64,000 nucleotides of DNA from Tricholoma matsutake (Eukaryota; Basidiomycota; Agaricomycetes; Agaricales; Tricholomataceae): assembly GCA_026075535.2 (NCBI GenBank), contig AP026541.1:7316001-7380000 (forward strand). Direction: 5' to 3'. Positions 1 through 11,153 of this stretch are shown here, one piece after another. Within the stretch, counting starts at the first letter, position 1. Each line of letters begins with the position of its first letter. The notes beneath the pieces are model-generated. The model saw only the letters and a program-made list of their open reading frames with translations, made no database searches and was not told the origin of the DNA. Made by a program: the position numbers and the translations under genes.

Positions 1-341
1 AATAGAAACAATAAGCCTCATGCCTTGCATGAGGCGTCCGATGTCACAGAGTGCTGTGGCGCAGCATGTCAATCGTGAGAGTCCGACATCACAGACCTCA
101 TGTCAAAGGGCTGTCGTATCACAGCATGTGTGGGAATGGGTTTGGGTGCATGGAGTCACCATGCATCAAGGGTGCCTTTCACGGGAAGGGGATCGAATGC
201 ATGCAGTTGGCATGCGTCGTGCGTGTGTCTGGTGTCAAGGACATGCCCTAGGCATGAATCAGGTAGTGCCTCCTGTCTGGAGGGGATCGTCGGGTCAGTC
301 AGGTCGGTCGGGTTCCATGAGTTACAAGGAAAATTGTAACA
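1..341 (-). repeat. 3' LTR of gypsy element A (cut by window edge)
   Basis: This block is repeated at about 7306-7626 with small indels and C/T differences, which identifies it as the LTR of the minus-strand element between them. On the minus strand it begins TGTTACAATTTTCC directly after a purine run, as expected for a 3' LTR. Its far end lies outside the window, so the target-site duplication of A cannot be read. Confidence 0.9.
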
Positions 342-354
342 TTACCCCCCCGCT
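342..354 (-). other. Polypurine tract of element A
   Basis: On the minus strand AGCGGGGGGGTAA directly precedes the TGTTAC start of the 3' LTR. This is the expected position of the plus-strand primer for reverse transcription. Confidence 0.8.
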
Positions 355-603
355 ATGGTTGAAAGTTCCACACTTCAACCTAAATCTTTGTCTCTCCTCC
401 GGTCTGATCGGGTATGGTCTGGATATGTGGGTGGGTCAGGATCGAGGGGTGTTGCAGGATGGAGGGATTGTTCATGTCCAAGCTTGGACCATGATTGGGT
501 TCTTTTCATTCTATACTGCCCTTAGCAGTGGTGTCAAGGAGTTGGTGGTGTCGTCAGAAGGGGAGGGGTCTGTAGGGTCTGTGCAGTATCAAGGGCAATC
601 ACC

Positions 604-768
604 ATAGTTTTACATCTTTGCGGATGCTCGGTAGTTTAATGTCTCTGCAGATGGTCGGTAGTTTAATGTCTTTGCAGATGATCGATAGTTTAACGTCTTT
701 GCGGACGATCAATAGTTTAACATCTTTGCGGACAATCGCTAGTTTAATGTCTTTGCAGATGATCAGTT
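604..768 (-). repeat. 27-bp minisatellite in the 3' region of element A
   Basis: About six copies of a 27-bp unit (plus-strand core TAGTTTAATGTCTTTGCAGA) lie between the ORF3-like gene and the 3' LTR. On the minus strand one frame reads as nonapeptide repeats of the form KDIKLxIxR. Element E lacks the array at the matching place, so it probably expanded within A. It may be non-coding. Confidence 0.85.
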
Positions 769-851
769 CACACCTAATTGTGCTCAGTGGTCTGGGGTGT
801 TGATGTGTGGGGGTGTTGGCTGGAATGCAGCAATGTCCCCAGCTCTCTGTG

Positions 852-1215
852 TCATCCAAATAAGAGCTGCCTTGCCAGCTCAAATCCGCTTTCTTCATCG
901 TAGTGGGTGTTCCACTGAAGGTCATTCCACAGTAGGGGGCTAATTTCCATTAGTGGTCTTCTGTTTGGGGTCAGGCCATAGCAGTCGATGACAAACTCAG
1001 GGAAGTAGTCCTCATTGTCTAATTCTCCTTCAAAGCACCATTCCTTGAATTGTGCTTTTACCCAGGTTAAGTCTGTCTTTGTGCTTCTCTGCACATAAAG
1101 GCAGCATTTTGGGCAAGTCGAGGATACTCTTCCTATCCAGTCATCTCTTGTTAACCAGAATATAGTTCCATGGGGGCATTCCCAAGAGGGTCCCCCCGGC
1201 AGTCTGTTTGTTCTT
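852..1215 (-). CDS. ORF3-like accessory gene of element A
   Basis: An open minus-strand frame downstream of pol matches the gene at 28839-29318 in element E. It has a CPHG motif followed about 17 residues later by CPKCC, then a W-V-K-A-Q-F-K-E-W-C-F-E-G-E-L stretch and a conserved Q-W-N-T-H-Y-D-E-E-S-G block near the C terminus. The paired Cys/His motifs suggest a small zinc-binding module. The only ATG in frame is at 1094, inside the conserved block, so the original start is lost or supplied by splicing or a frameshift. I know of no named family. Preservation in two diverged copies suggests past function in the element. Confidence 0.6.
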
Positions 1216-1394
1216 GGTGACTGGTCAATGACTCATCGTCCAGTTGCCATGTTCTTTTCGTATTTATCAATGGGGGAGGGTGAGGGCGAATGTGAAGGGC
1301 ATCAACATTTGATGGGTCTTGGGTCAATTGTCATCTAGTGGGTATCAGGGGTGTCGTTGTGTTGTGTTCAGGAAAGGGGGGTTTTGGGTTCTCA

Positions 1395-4300
1395 TCAGAG
1401 GTGGTACCTCTTCTTATATGCCATCAGGATCTCGGGGGCATTCTTCAAGTTTGATTCGGGTTCCCATGTGTTTTCGGATGTCGGGTAGTCGACCCATTTT
1501 ACGAGGTAATGGTGTGTCTTGGCGTGCCTTTTGTGTGCGATGATCGCTTCCACTTCGTATTCATTTTCTCCTTCCATGAGGTCGGGTGGTGGGGTCAGGA
1601 AGTTTTGCCCATGAGTGTCATTCTCATGGTATCGCGTGAGTAAAGCCACATGGAATACCAGGTGGATCTTCCATCTCGGTGGCAGTTTCAATTGGTATGT
1701 TGTTCTCGACAGGGCATCTTCAATCATGAAGGGCCCTTCTCATTTTGGCGCCAATTTTCTCGTTGGGTAGCCAATCTTCAGGTTTTTGGAGTCAAGCCAT
1801 ACTTGTTCTCCAACCTTGAACAGTTCATATTGCCCTTTCATTCGGCCAGCCATAGCCTGTCTGGCTAGTTCGTGTGTGGCATGAGCTTCCCTTCTCGCAG
1901 AGAGAAGTTCTTGGATCCTCTGTTCGGCGGCTGGCACATTCGTCTTTTTGTAAGGGGTGGGGATAGTGCGTGGTTGATATCCCATCATCAAGTAAAACGG
2001 CAAATGTTTTACTGTGGAGTGCGTCTTCTGATTATGCATGAATTCTGCCATTGGGAGATAACACTCCCAATCTTTGGGTTTGTTTGAACAGAACATGCGG
2101 AGGTAAACTTCTAGCTCTTGGTTTACTTGCTCTGTTTCTCCGTCGGTCTGGGGGTGATAGGCGGTGCTCATGGATAGCTTGATCCCGAGCAGTCGTCTGA
2201 GTTCTCAGAAGAGTTTGGATGCAAATCGAGGGTCTCTGTCTGAGATGATCCTTCCAGGGAGTCCAAATCTTGTGTATACATGGCGCAGGTAAAGGTCTGC
2301 GGCACCAAGTGCGTCGATTGTCTTCATGCAAGGGATAAAAATTACCCCCTTTGTAAGACCATGGTCTACCACGACCATGATTGATTCAAATCCATTTATT
2401 ATGGGCAGATCTGTAATAAAATCCGTCGTCACCAGCTCAAATGGTCTGCTGGCATCAGATGATATCAGTGTCGGTGGTGGGGTTGTTGGGTGTGTGTTGA
2501 TCTTCATTTGCTGGCATTTTGCGCAGCCTTTGACATATTTCTTTATGAAGTTGGCCATTCCTGGCCACCAGTAGTCTCGTTGGATCAGTTTGATCGTTTG
2601 CCATTGTCCAGGGTGCCCTGTCATGATGCTATCATGGTATTTCTGTATGATCGCTTGGTGGAGGGTTTTGTCCTGTGGCACATAGCATCTGTCTTTGAAA
2701 AAGAGCAGGCCGTCTTCGGATTTCCAGTCCTCCAATGCAGACTTGATTGGGGGAGTTCCATTGTTTTTCAGGGCTCGTAAAGCATAATTTACAAGGTTGT
2801 CCTTCATTATTGCTGAGACCAGGGCTTTCTGGAGCTCAGCATCAATTGTTTTCACGAATAGTTCATTGGCGAGGATGGTCTTGTCCTCGTTGTCGGTGTC
2901 TTCTTCAGCTATGTGATCTGCTCTCCTCAATAGGGCATCAGATTGTACCATCTGTGATCCTGGTACGTGTTGTAGCTTCAGGTTGAATTGTGACAGGTAG
3001 ATGCTCTATCTAGCCTGTCGTCGGTTCAGTTTCTGTGCCTGACAGAAGTACGTCAGGTTCTTGTGATCGGATAGTACCGTCACAGGGAATGGCATCCCCT
3101 GTAGGTAGTGTCTCCATGTTTCCAGCGCTCGGATTACTCCCAGTAGTTCCCTGTCATATATCTCATAATTTCTTTCCACTTCATTGAAAGAATGAGAGAT
3201 GTATCTGCATGGGTGCCAGTCTCCATTGGCATCCTGTTGTTGAAGCACTGCGCCTGTCGCAAATTTTGAGGCATCAGATTCCACCACAAATGGTTTTGTC
3301 GCGTCTGGCATCAGCAGTACTGGGGCTTTGTTGAACTTCCTTTTTAGCGCATCGAACAACTGCTGGCAGTCGTTCGTCCATTCAAATTTCTTGTCCTTCT
3401 TTGTCAAATCGTTCAGTGGTCTGGCCAGATCTGCAAAGTGTCCGATGAATTGTCGATAGAAGTTTCCGAATCCTAGGAAGGATCTTACATCCTTCACCGT
3501 CTTTGGCATGGGCCAGTCCTTGATCCCAGCCAGTTTTGTGTTGTCCATTGCAAGTTTGTTGGGCCTGATGATCATGCCCAAGAAGTTGACTTCTTGCACA
3601 TTGAACTTGCATTTCTCTATTTTCAGGTAGAGATCACATTGTCATAGTCGTTCAAGGACCCTTTTGGTCCTTATCCGGTGTTCTTCTTCTGTTTTCGAGA
3701 AGATCAGGATGTCGTCCATATAGATGACGAGCCATCCTTCATCTAGCATGTCTCAGAAGAGATTGTTCATCATGGCCTGGAATGTTGCCAGTGAGTTGCA
3801 CAGCCCAAAGAACATCACCATTGGCTCAAATAGCCCTCAGTTAGTCTTGAACGCTGCCTTCCACTCGTCTCCTTTCTTTATCTGTACGTTATGATATCCC
3901 CATTGAATATCAAGTTTTGTGAAAAATTTTGCTCCCTTCAGCTTGTCCAAGAGGTCTCCAATCAGTGGCAGGGGGTAGTTGTTCCGGATCGTTCCTTTGT
4001 TCAGATAGCGATAGTCTTGGCAAGGTCGCAGAGCGTCAGAGTCCTTCTTCAACATGAAGAAGAATGGGGATGCCATGGGTGATTTTGATGGTCGGATGTA
4101 TCCTTTTTCCAGGTTTTCATCTAGAAACTCATTGAGCTTCTCTTGTTCTTTTGGTGTCAGTGGGTAGACTTTGCAATCCTTCGGTACAAAGCCTTCCTTC
4201 AAGTCAATTGCATGATCCCACGGTCTTGATTCCGGGAATTGTTCAGATGCGGCTTTCTCAAATACTTGTCTGTATTTCTGGTATTCCAGTGGCAGTAGGT

Positions 4301-5702
4301 TGTCTAGGGTCTGTTTGCTGGCCTCCCTCCCTTCATCTTGTTCATGCACAAGTCGCTGGGAAATGGATGTCTTTGCTCTGATCCATGCGCTCTTCGAGAA
4401 TGTATATTGTGGGGAGTCCTTGGCTTTTGTAATCCTGGAGATCGTGTTCGTTTTCCGTATGTACGTATGGGTTGGTCCTTGGTGTTCTTTGGTCAGGGGC
4501 AGTTCTCCTGGTGGTTTGAATATGCCAATGACCAGTTCTCCTCGTACATATGCGATCAGGAGGTCTGTCGCATCTTGTTCGTGGGTTTTTCCCATTGCTT
4601 GTATTTCCATGCCGGTGTCTGCCAGTAGTTCCTCATCAGGTACTTCTTTGACCTTCACCCAAGGGGGAGTCTCCCTGGGCATAGGTACTTCAGCATTGAT
4701 GGTACCGTGATCTGGGGTCCTATAATCGTGGGTCAGGGTAGTCCCTTGTCGAGGGTTGTTTATCCTGTTTCGTAGTGTCATTTTCATGTTCCTTTTGCCA
4801 GTGCTTCCCTCCCCTGTGGAGGTTAGCAATTCTTTCATCTTTTGCACAATTTGTCATGTCCTGTCGCATCCATTGTTTTTGCCCTTCTCCAGTTGTTCTT
4901 TCCTCTGGTTTTCTCAGGTCTTGGCAATGGCGCATCTTGCTGCTTTGAGATTCCTTTCTCTTTTAGGAGTGCCCTTGGTCCTGGTCTTTGCGACGGCTTT
5001 CTGGACTGAATTCAGCTCCTTTGCTTTCTTCTCGGAAAGCCTTTCCTTTGTTCTTGCCATGGCCAGTTGGGCTCGGGTGAGGTTCCCTTCTTTCTCTTTG
5101 GAGAGCCTCTTTCTTGTTTTTGCCACAGCCAATCTGGCTTGGGCAAGGCTTCTCTCTTTCTCTTCAGAGAGCCTCTGTCTTGTTTTGGCCACAATGCGTT
5201 GGATTCGTGCCATTCTGTCATTGGGTGCCTCCCTTTCAGTGTCGACCCTGGGGAGTTTTAGGGTGTTCAGGAGGGCCCATTCAGTTCTTCTTGTCTTCTC
5301 CAAGATTCATTGGATTTGACCCCATTGTCCTTTGTCTCAGAACTCAAGAGTTCCTTTCCAATCGATGATCGGGTTTACCTCCCACAGCCATGACAGACCC
5401 AGGATTACCGATTCTTTGCCTAGTCCAGCGACTAGGTATTCCATTGGGTAGCTCCATCCATTGATGTGGAGCCTCCCTTTCATGTATCTGGTGATTGTTC
5501 CCTGCCTATTCAGGGTTCCATCTACGTTCGTGGCCTGGATGGTGTGGCCTAAGGGATATGTCCTGATCCCTTCTTGTTTGACAAATTTTGAGTCAATAAA
5601 GACTCCTCCTGCTCCAGAGTTGAGGAGCGCGTTTGTTGCAACGTCTTTCCCATTGTCTGACTCAGCTACCTGGATAGACAGGCACATAGATTGTCTATTC
5701 AT
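1395..5702 (-). pseudogene. Gypsy pol of element A: protease, RT, RNase H, integrase, chromodomain
   Basis: Domains in order on the minus strand: retropepsin-like protease (5702-5337), a charged repeat region (5303-4914), RT with intact YMDD (near 3718), RNase H with the D-H-K-N-L-T-Y-F motif (near 3060), integrase with a C-A-K-C zinc half and T-T-D-F / S-D-R-D catalytic motifs (2951-1740), and a C-terminal chromodomain ending near 1395. Organisation is that of chromodomain-bearing Ty3/gypsy elements. In-frame TGA codons occur at 3837, 2205 and 1740 and at two more places in the RT, and a TAG at 3006 replaces the Trp after QAR. The protease active site reads L-L-N-S-G-A-G-G, with Asn for the catalytic Asp. 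The copy is dead but recent enough to align fully with element E. Confidence 0.9.
4914..5303 (-). repeat. 22-residue charged helical repeats between protease and RT
   Basis: Four to five imperfect repeats of about 66 bp encode units like A-V-A-K-T-R-K-R-L-S-K-E-K-E-G. They are rich in Lys, Arg, Glu and Ala and should form a long helix or coiled coil. Element E has a related Lys/Glu-rich stretch at 25070-25390, so the insertion is a family feature. Its role is unknown; a spacer, an RNA-binding tether or an oligomerisation helix are possible. Confidence 0.7.
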
Positions 5703-5767
5703 GGTAGCTAAGAGTACAGATCCTAGGGAGACTACAGCGGTGACTGGCGTCGTATCAGGCCGCTGTT

Positions 5768-6896
5768 CTAAAAACCCGATTCTTCCATGAGGTTGAGGGC
5801 TCGTTCCTTTTCTTCTTTGTCCAGTTCATCCAGCATCGTGCGGATCTTCTGGTAGGTGTCCACCCCAGTCTTCTTCTGGGTGAAGCGGTTTTGGTAGGGA
5901 GGGGGCGCTGACCCCATCTGAGTGGGGTTCTTTCCATCCCTGTGGTCGGACGATCGGTGTCCCGGTTGGTGGCAGATGAAACACAATCCCTTTCAGAGGT
6001 GTTCCATGCATTCTTGGTTTGTTAGTTGGTTGATGTCAAGAGAGGGCTGTCCTTTCTTTGTTGTTTCGTTTGTCTTCTGGTTCTGCATGGTCTTTCCCAG
6101 GATTGCCATGGCCCGTTTCCATTGGCCTTTGTATTTTGAAGCTGCCTTTATCCAGCCTTCGAGAGTATTGGGTACTGTCTCCATTGTGTGTACCCTCTTC
6201 AGTAATTCGGGGTGCAGTCCGTCCATGAAGTACTCGATCATGGCTGCATCTTCTGTGATTCCCATCCTGTCTTTCAGGATGCGGAAGTTCGCCATATATT
6301 CTTCGAGGTTCCCTGAACCTTGTTTGAGATTCTTGATCTCAGTCTTTGCCCTTCCAGCATTGTCAATTGGTGAGAAGGCTTCTAGGACCTTTTGTCTGAA
6401 GTCTGCATATTCTCCGAGTCCCTCGGATTGGTGTTGGTTGACAAATGCCTGCGCCCAGGCAGCTGCTGTCCCTCCATTCATGAAGGACAGCATGAAGATG
6501 ATCTTCTTGTCATTCGTGTCATAGACCTGGTCATTGATTTGCAGGTACAGGTCTATCTCCTGCAGGAACTTGGTGGTCTTGGTCCACTCTCCTGAGAAGT
6601 GTGGGTGATCGGATTCGAATGTCCTTTGTGGACGTCATGGGTGTGGTTGCGGCGGGTTTGGATATCTCGCTATAGAGGTCATCGGTTTTGTCTGTTAGGA
6701 AGCGGGTGGATGTTTCGGGTGGGGGTGTGTGTGGTTGTTCAAAGTCTTTGTTGGTGAGGAAATCTCCTCTTTGTCTGTCGGTTGATCTGTAGAACCAACG
6801 CTGTGTTGGGGTTGAGTAATGGACTAGTCTTCCATTGTATTGGTACCAAGATGAACCTGGCTGTGGTTCTGCTTCTCTTGGTGGTCGGTCTGGCAT
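5768..6896 (-). pseudogene. Gag of element A
   Basis: The frame starts M-P-D-R-P-P about 85 nt inside the 5' LTR. It passes through a capsid-like region (F-M-N-G-G-T-A-A-A-W-A-Q, 6493-5993) and ends with a CCHC zinc knuckle, C-F-I-C-H-Q-P-G-H-R-S-S-D-H, near 5980. A frameshift near 6595 and another before the knuckle break it. The matching gene in element E starts and ends at equivalent positions. Confidence 0.85.
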
Positions 6897-6981
6897 TTGT
6901 CTAGACCCAGGTCATTGTGGTGTGTTTTGAGATGTATTGCCTACACCTAGGTAGGTGGGCTAGCAGATAGTTTAGATCTTA

Positions 6982-7626
6982 TGTTAAGGGCAAAGCCTCA
7001 ACCAGTTGATCTAGTCAATGTCATTCGACGAGGTGCTTCCTCAATGAGTCGTTCGGCACTAGTCTTACTCGGAGCATCCGACGTAAGATGGGTAGTGCAC
7101 TCTAGCAGGCCTTATGTGTAGAGTCGTTCAGGTTCACGCACTAAGGGGCTTCCTTAGTGGTTTTGAGTAAGTTTACAAGTTTGCAAGTTAAGGCTGTAGA
7201 TTGCCTAGATCTAAACTAAGGACATCCCTACTACAAGTCACAGTATTTATACTAGTAGGAAGGTCCTTATTGTCCAATCAGAAAGGTAGATGCATATCAG
7301 GTAAGAATAGAAACAATAAGCCTCATGCCTTGCATGAGGTGTCCGATGTCAAGGATCCGATGTCAATCATGAGAGTCCGACATCACAGACCTCATGTCAA
7401 AGGGCTATCGTATCACAGCATGTGTGGGAATGGGTTTGGGTGCATGGAGTCACCATGCATCAAGGGTGCCTTCCACGGGAAGGGGATTGAATGCATGCAG
7501 TCGGCATGCGTCGTGTGTGTGTCTGGTGTCAAGGACATGCCCTAGGCATGAATCAGGTAGTGCCTCCTGTCTGGAGGGGATCGTCAGGTCAGTCAGGTTC
7601 CATGAGTTACAAGGAAAATTGTAACA
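6982..7626 (-). repeat. 5' LTR of element A
   Basis: It runs TG..CA on either strand and pairs with the copy at 1-341. On the minus strand it ends CCTTAACA, the same ending as the LTRs of element E. The 7627 flank is coding sequence of element B, so A inserted into the pol gene of B. Confidence 0.88.
7244..7279 (-). promoter_or_regulatory. LTR promoter of element A (CCAAT and TATA)
   Basis: On the minus strand GATTGGAC (7279-7272) is followed by TATAAATA (7251-7244). Element E has GATTGGAC followed by TATATAAGC at the same place in its LTR (22933-22969). The shared order and spacing support a pol II core promoter. Confidence 0.6.
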
Positions 7627-8868
7627 TGCACGATAGCCATTTTTTATTCTTGTGATGAGTTTAGGGTCTGATTGAATGGAGAAAACCGCAGACGCAACAA
7701 CGAGGGGGGGATCCTCATCTACAGAGTCTGGGAGTCGGGATAAGGCATCAGCTACTGTGTTCCGGTCTCCATTGATGTATGCTATGCTGTACTCGTGTTG
7801 GGAAAGGTACTCCATCCAACGAGCTTGTCGTTGTGACAGGTCCCACTGGAAATCAAAGTTCTGCAATGTTTTGTGATCTGTGTGGATGTGAATATGTGAT
7901 CCAAGGCAAGTCTACTTGCCATTTCTTTAATGCCCTCATAATCGCTAACATCTCCTGTTCATGGACTGGGTAGTTCCATTCCGCGCTGTTCATTTGTCGG
8001 CTCTCAAAGGCAACAGGCCATGTGGATTCCCATGCCTTGCCAAATGAGAGTACTGCACCTGTTCTTCTCTTGCCAGCATCGCACATAACAAAGATTTTGT
8101 TGTCCCCAGGATTTTTGTGATCAATTGTTGTCAAGCAGTCCCTACTGATGACTAGCCACTTTATGTTATTGAAGGCAGCCTGATGTGTACAAGTCCATTT
8201 TGGGAAGGTAGCATTGCATTCCTTGCGAGTGAGTGGCATGAGCACAGTGGTGTATTCAGTTAGTGTAGGGAGAAAGGATGCGATGTATTGGACCAGCCCA
8301 AGAAATTGCTGAACATGCTTTGCTGACTTGGGTGCTGGCCAGTTGAGAATATGCAGTACTTTAGAGTGGTCTGCTTTGATGCCTTGTGCTGAGATGTGGT
8401 GGCTGAGGAAATCCATTTCAGTTGTGAAAGGTGTTGACTTTTTCAGAGAACAGTAAAGTTGCGCTTTCCTAAGTGCGTCCAGTACCAGCACCACATTTGT
8501 TTTGTGTTCCTCAAGTGCATTAGACCAGATGATAACATCATCGAGATACACATGACATACTTTTCCGATCAGATCCTTTAGTGCGAGGGTGACACATCAT
8601 TGATGAGTTGCAGGAGAGTTTTGCATGCCCATTGGCATCATGACCCACTCCCATAGGCCGAATGGTGTAAGTGTTGCAGTATATTTGATATCATCTGGGT
8701 GAACGAGAGTTTGGAAAAAGGAATTTGTCATGTCTATTTTCCCCCAGATCTTCCCTTTTGCGCAGTCCACGAGAATGTCATCAATTTGTGGAAGGGGGTA
8801 GTTGTCAGGTACAGTGAGTCTGTTCAGATGACAATAGTCATTGACCCACCGAGGAAGTACTGTGGGAT
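7627..8868 (-). pseudogene. RT/RNase H fragment of gypsy element B
   Basis: On the minus strand the RT contains Y-L-D-D-V-I-I-W-S (near 8545) and continues into RNase H, with a frameshift near 7905. The gene stops abruptly at 7626 where the LTR of A was inserted. At 8869 it is interrupted by element P1 and resumes at 11154. Protein similarity to element D (19754-20953) is high along its length, so B and D are one family. Confidence 0.88.
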
Positions 8869-8869
8869 C
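8862..8869. repeat. Target-site duplication of P1, left copy
   Basis: GTGGGATC here is repeated at 11146-11153. Removing P1 and one copy restores the pol frame of element B across P-K-A-D-P-T. An 8-bp duplication is typical of hAT transposons. Confidence 0.85.
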
Positions 8870-8948
8870 TGAACTTTACACTCCCCCACAGAGTCCTGGA
8901 GGAATCCTGGTAGTCCTACCAGGAAGACCAGGAATCCTCCAGGAATCC

Positions 8949-9098
8949 AGTGGGACTCACCAGGACTCACCAGGACTCCAGTGGGACTCACCAGGACTCC
9001 AGTGGGACTCACCAGGACTCCAGTGGGACTCACCAGGACTCCAGTGGGACTCACCAGGACTCCAGTGGGACTCACCAGGACTCCAGTGGGACTCAGTA
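8949..9098. repeat. 21-bp minisatellite in P1
   Basis: About seven copies of AGTGGGACTCACCAGGACTCC. The 21-bp length keeps an open frame on both strands (S-P-T-G-V-L-V on the minus strand), but this looks incidental. P2 has a different 21-bp array in the same subterminal place. Confidence 0.9.
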
Positions 9099-9189
9099 CC
9101 CTAAAGTCATACCATAATGGAAAGTCAATTTGAGATATCTTATGAGTTTCAAGTGCTTTGGACTTCATGAATTTCACAAAGTACCTACA

Positions 9190-9295
9190 AAATAAACTTG
9201 GTCAGAGCAGGGATTGAACTCCAGAACTCATGATCAGGAATCACATGACAAACCAAACAAGTGCTTAACCAGTTGAGCCACAGGAGAATTATTAG
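9190..9295 (-). other. tRNA-derived SINE-like segment
   Basis: On the minus strand TGGCTCAACTGG (9280-9269) fits a pol III A box and GAGTTCAATCCC, about 55 nt downstream, fits a B box. Together they resemble a tRNA gene or the head of a tRNA-derived SINE. The segment is flanked by unrelated sequence and has no full cloverleaf that I can draw with confidence. Confidence 0.55.
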
Positions 9296-9393
9296 CTGCC
9301 AATATAAAAATGTATTTATACCCTCAAACTCACACTTAGGTATTTCTCTCTCGAAGCTCACAATTAAGATCAAATAAAATTTATCAACTACAT

Positions 9394-9636
9394 CCCTCAC
9401 GTTGGATGCGAGGGATATGATACACCATTAATTACATAAAAAAAATCTCCCCCACACAAGGTGCGAGGGGAATATATACATATAAAACTAATCTCCCCTC
9501 GTGTTCGACGTGAGGGGAGCACTACAATTATAAAGAAAAAGAAAAACCCCTCACCCATGTAAAATGCGGGCGAGGGGGAAGGTATTACCATAAATAAAAA
9601 ATGAAAAAAACTGCCCCACGCAAAATGCGGGGGCAG
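9394..9636 (-). repeat. Five G/C-rich hairpins each followed by a T-tract
   Basis: Five inverted repeats lie at about 9394-9418, 9447-9470, 9491-9519, 9547-9578 and 9611-9636. Each has CCCC-rich and GGGG-rich arms around a short spacer. Most are preceded on the plus strand by an A-run, so minus-strand RNA would form a hairpin followed by U residues. Similar units occur at one end of P2 to P5. They may be transcript-end or processing structures. Confidence 0.65.
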
Positions 9637-10067
9637 CCTGGTGAGTCGTGCCTGTTGTCCTGTCCCCGTCGTCCTGGGTGCCGGGCCTTCGTTGTCGCTG
9701 TCCTTGTTGTTGCCGTCCTGGGCGTCGTTTCTGTGCTGCTCCTGGTCACCATGCCCTTCCTGGTCATCATTGCCGTCCTGGCCGTCTCCCGCTGTGTAGT
9801 GGTGGCCATCATCACCATTCCACCCGCAATCCACCCCATGAGCAGTGGCTCATGGGGCTGGAGGCAGGTGGTGTGTCATTGTCGTTGTCCATCATGGTTG
9901 GCGGCTGTGCTTTGCATTCTCGGGGTTCTGGTGCTGGTAGGTGGTGGCATCATCGTTGTCGTCGACTGCACACACTCACAATCCACCCTACGAGCAGAGG
10001 CTCGCAGGCGTGGGGTGCATGTGTTGGGTTGTCTCGTGTCCAGCCGTCATTACCAGTAGAGTGGAAC

Positions 10068-10168
10068 CTATAAAACAAACGAAACGAGTTAGTTAGTTTA
10101 TAAAAACAAAAAGCAAACAAAAAAAATTACTTAGGGCCCAAACGACGCGATCTGCATCGTTTGGGCCC
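10068..10168 (-). other. P1 palindrome-intron module 1
   Basis: The palindrome at 10134-10168 (GGGCCCAAACGA arms) ends four bases before a GTAATT 5' splice site. The likely intron is 10068-10130 with CTAACTAAC as branch site and TTTTATAG as acceptor, all on the minus strand. A further GTAAGT donor with a weak acceptor lies at about 10254-10200. Confidence 0.6.
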
Positions 10169-10443
10169 ATGTTCCATCCAGTCTCGTCATAGTCAGTAGC
10201 TAGTACTTAAAAAGTTGTCAGTGACCAAAAAAATAAGAGAAAAAAAACTTACTTACGGCCCTCCCTCTCTGCATCGTTGTTCTCCATTTCTTCATTCTTT
10301 GTTTGTCGTTTGTTGCTTGTCGTCTGTTGTCTGTCGCTCGCTCGTCGTTTGTCGTTTGTTGCTTGTCGTCTGTTGTCTGTCGCTCGCTTGTTGTTTGTTG
10401 TTTGTTGTTTGGTGTCATCTTGTTGTCATGATATAGTTAGAAC

Positions 10444-10536
10444 CTAAAGAAGGAAAGAAAATATTAGTTAATTCAATAAAAAAAAAGTAAAAAACATTAC
10501 CTGGGCCCCAAATGACATCCATCGTCGTTTGGGCCC
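10444..10536 (-). other. P1 palindrome-intron module 2
   Basis: The palindrome at 10503-10536 abuts a CAG/GTAATG donor. The likely intron is 10444-10500 with TTAACTAAT as branch site and CTTCTTTAG as acceptor on the minus strand. Confidence 0.6.
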
Positions 10537-10765
10537 GAGGTGGTTCAAATACAGCCATTGACGGCATTAGACGATGTGGTGGTGGTCATAGGAGCAGTGG
10601 TGACAGGTGTTGATGGAGGGGAGGCAGTGGAAGGGAGGTGGCATCATCGTTGAGAGTGGTGGTGATGTGGATGATGAGCTGGCAGTGTTGATGATGCGGC
10701 TGTGTGCTTTGTCATGCACAGCTGCCCCAATGCTACCTAGAGCAGTTAGTGGATATACATTGCAG

Positions 10766-10845
10766 AGCTATGTGGTGTAGTGGTTATATTGGCTGTGCTA
10801 TGATGTTTTCATCTAATGCTGAGGGTTCAATTCTGGCTCATGACA
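10766..10845 (+). other. tRNA-like pol III module in P1
   Basis: TGGTGTAGTGG (10773-10783) matches the A box and GGTTCAATTC (10824-10833) the B box, at tRNA-like spacing. GAGCTA at the 5' side can pair with TGGCTC at the 3' side as an acceptor stem. It most resembles a Glu/Val-type tRNA head, but the anticodon arm is irregular. P2 has a relative at 33312-33395. Confidence 0.6.
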
Positions 10846-11153
10846 TTTATTTTATTACTTAGTAGTAATAAAGACTCCTGGTTAAATCCCAGTGGAGTCC
10901 CAGTGGATTCCTGGTAGAGTCCTGGTAGAGTCCTGGTAGAGTCCTGGTGGATCCCTGGTACCAGAGTCCTGGGGAATTCCAGGAATTCCTCCTGGAAGAG
11001 TGTAATTTACCAGGAATCAACCAGGAATCCTCCTGGAATGGGAAGAGCCAGGAATATATACTTGAGTCACAAATGGCTGGAACATTGGTTCCCAATAATC
11101 CTGGAGGATTCCTCCAGGAATACGTGGGGGAGGACGAAGACCTCCGTGGGATC

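Larger units (their letters stand above)
8870..11145 (-). mobile_element. P1: hAT-like non-autonomous element with palindrome-intron modules
   Basis: The element has an 8-bp target duplication and related ends: TTTACACTCCCCCA on the left, and a divergent CCTCCCCCACG on the right read inward. P2 has the same ends as TTTACACTGCCCCATATG. Both subterminal regions are arrays built on AGTCCTGG or GGACTCC motifs, as expected for transposase-binding repeats. No transposase is encoded. Inside, in order from the left, are a 21-bp minisatellite, a minus-strand tRNA-derived SINE-like piece, five hairpin plus T-tract units, three intron-like segments of which two have adjoining palindromes, and a plus-strand tRNA-like module. 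It was probably mobilised in trans. Confidence 0.75.

Noticed and set aside
8940..9100. Possible CRISPR array
   Set aside because: Units are head-to-tail without unique spacers and the sequence is fungal; it is a minisatellite.
10215..10436. Open frame across TTGTCGTTTG-type repeats
   Set aside because: Low-complexity sequence; the reverse strand is equally open and no domain is visible.
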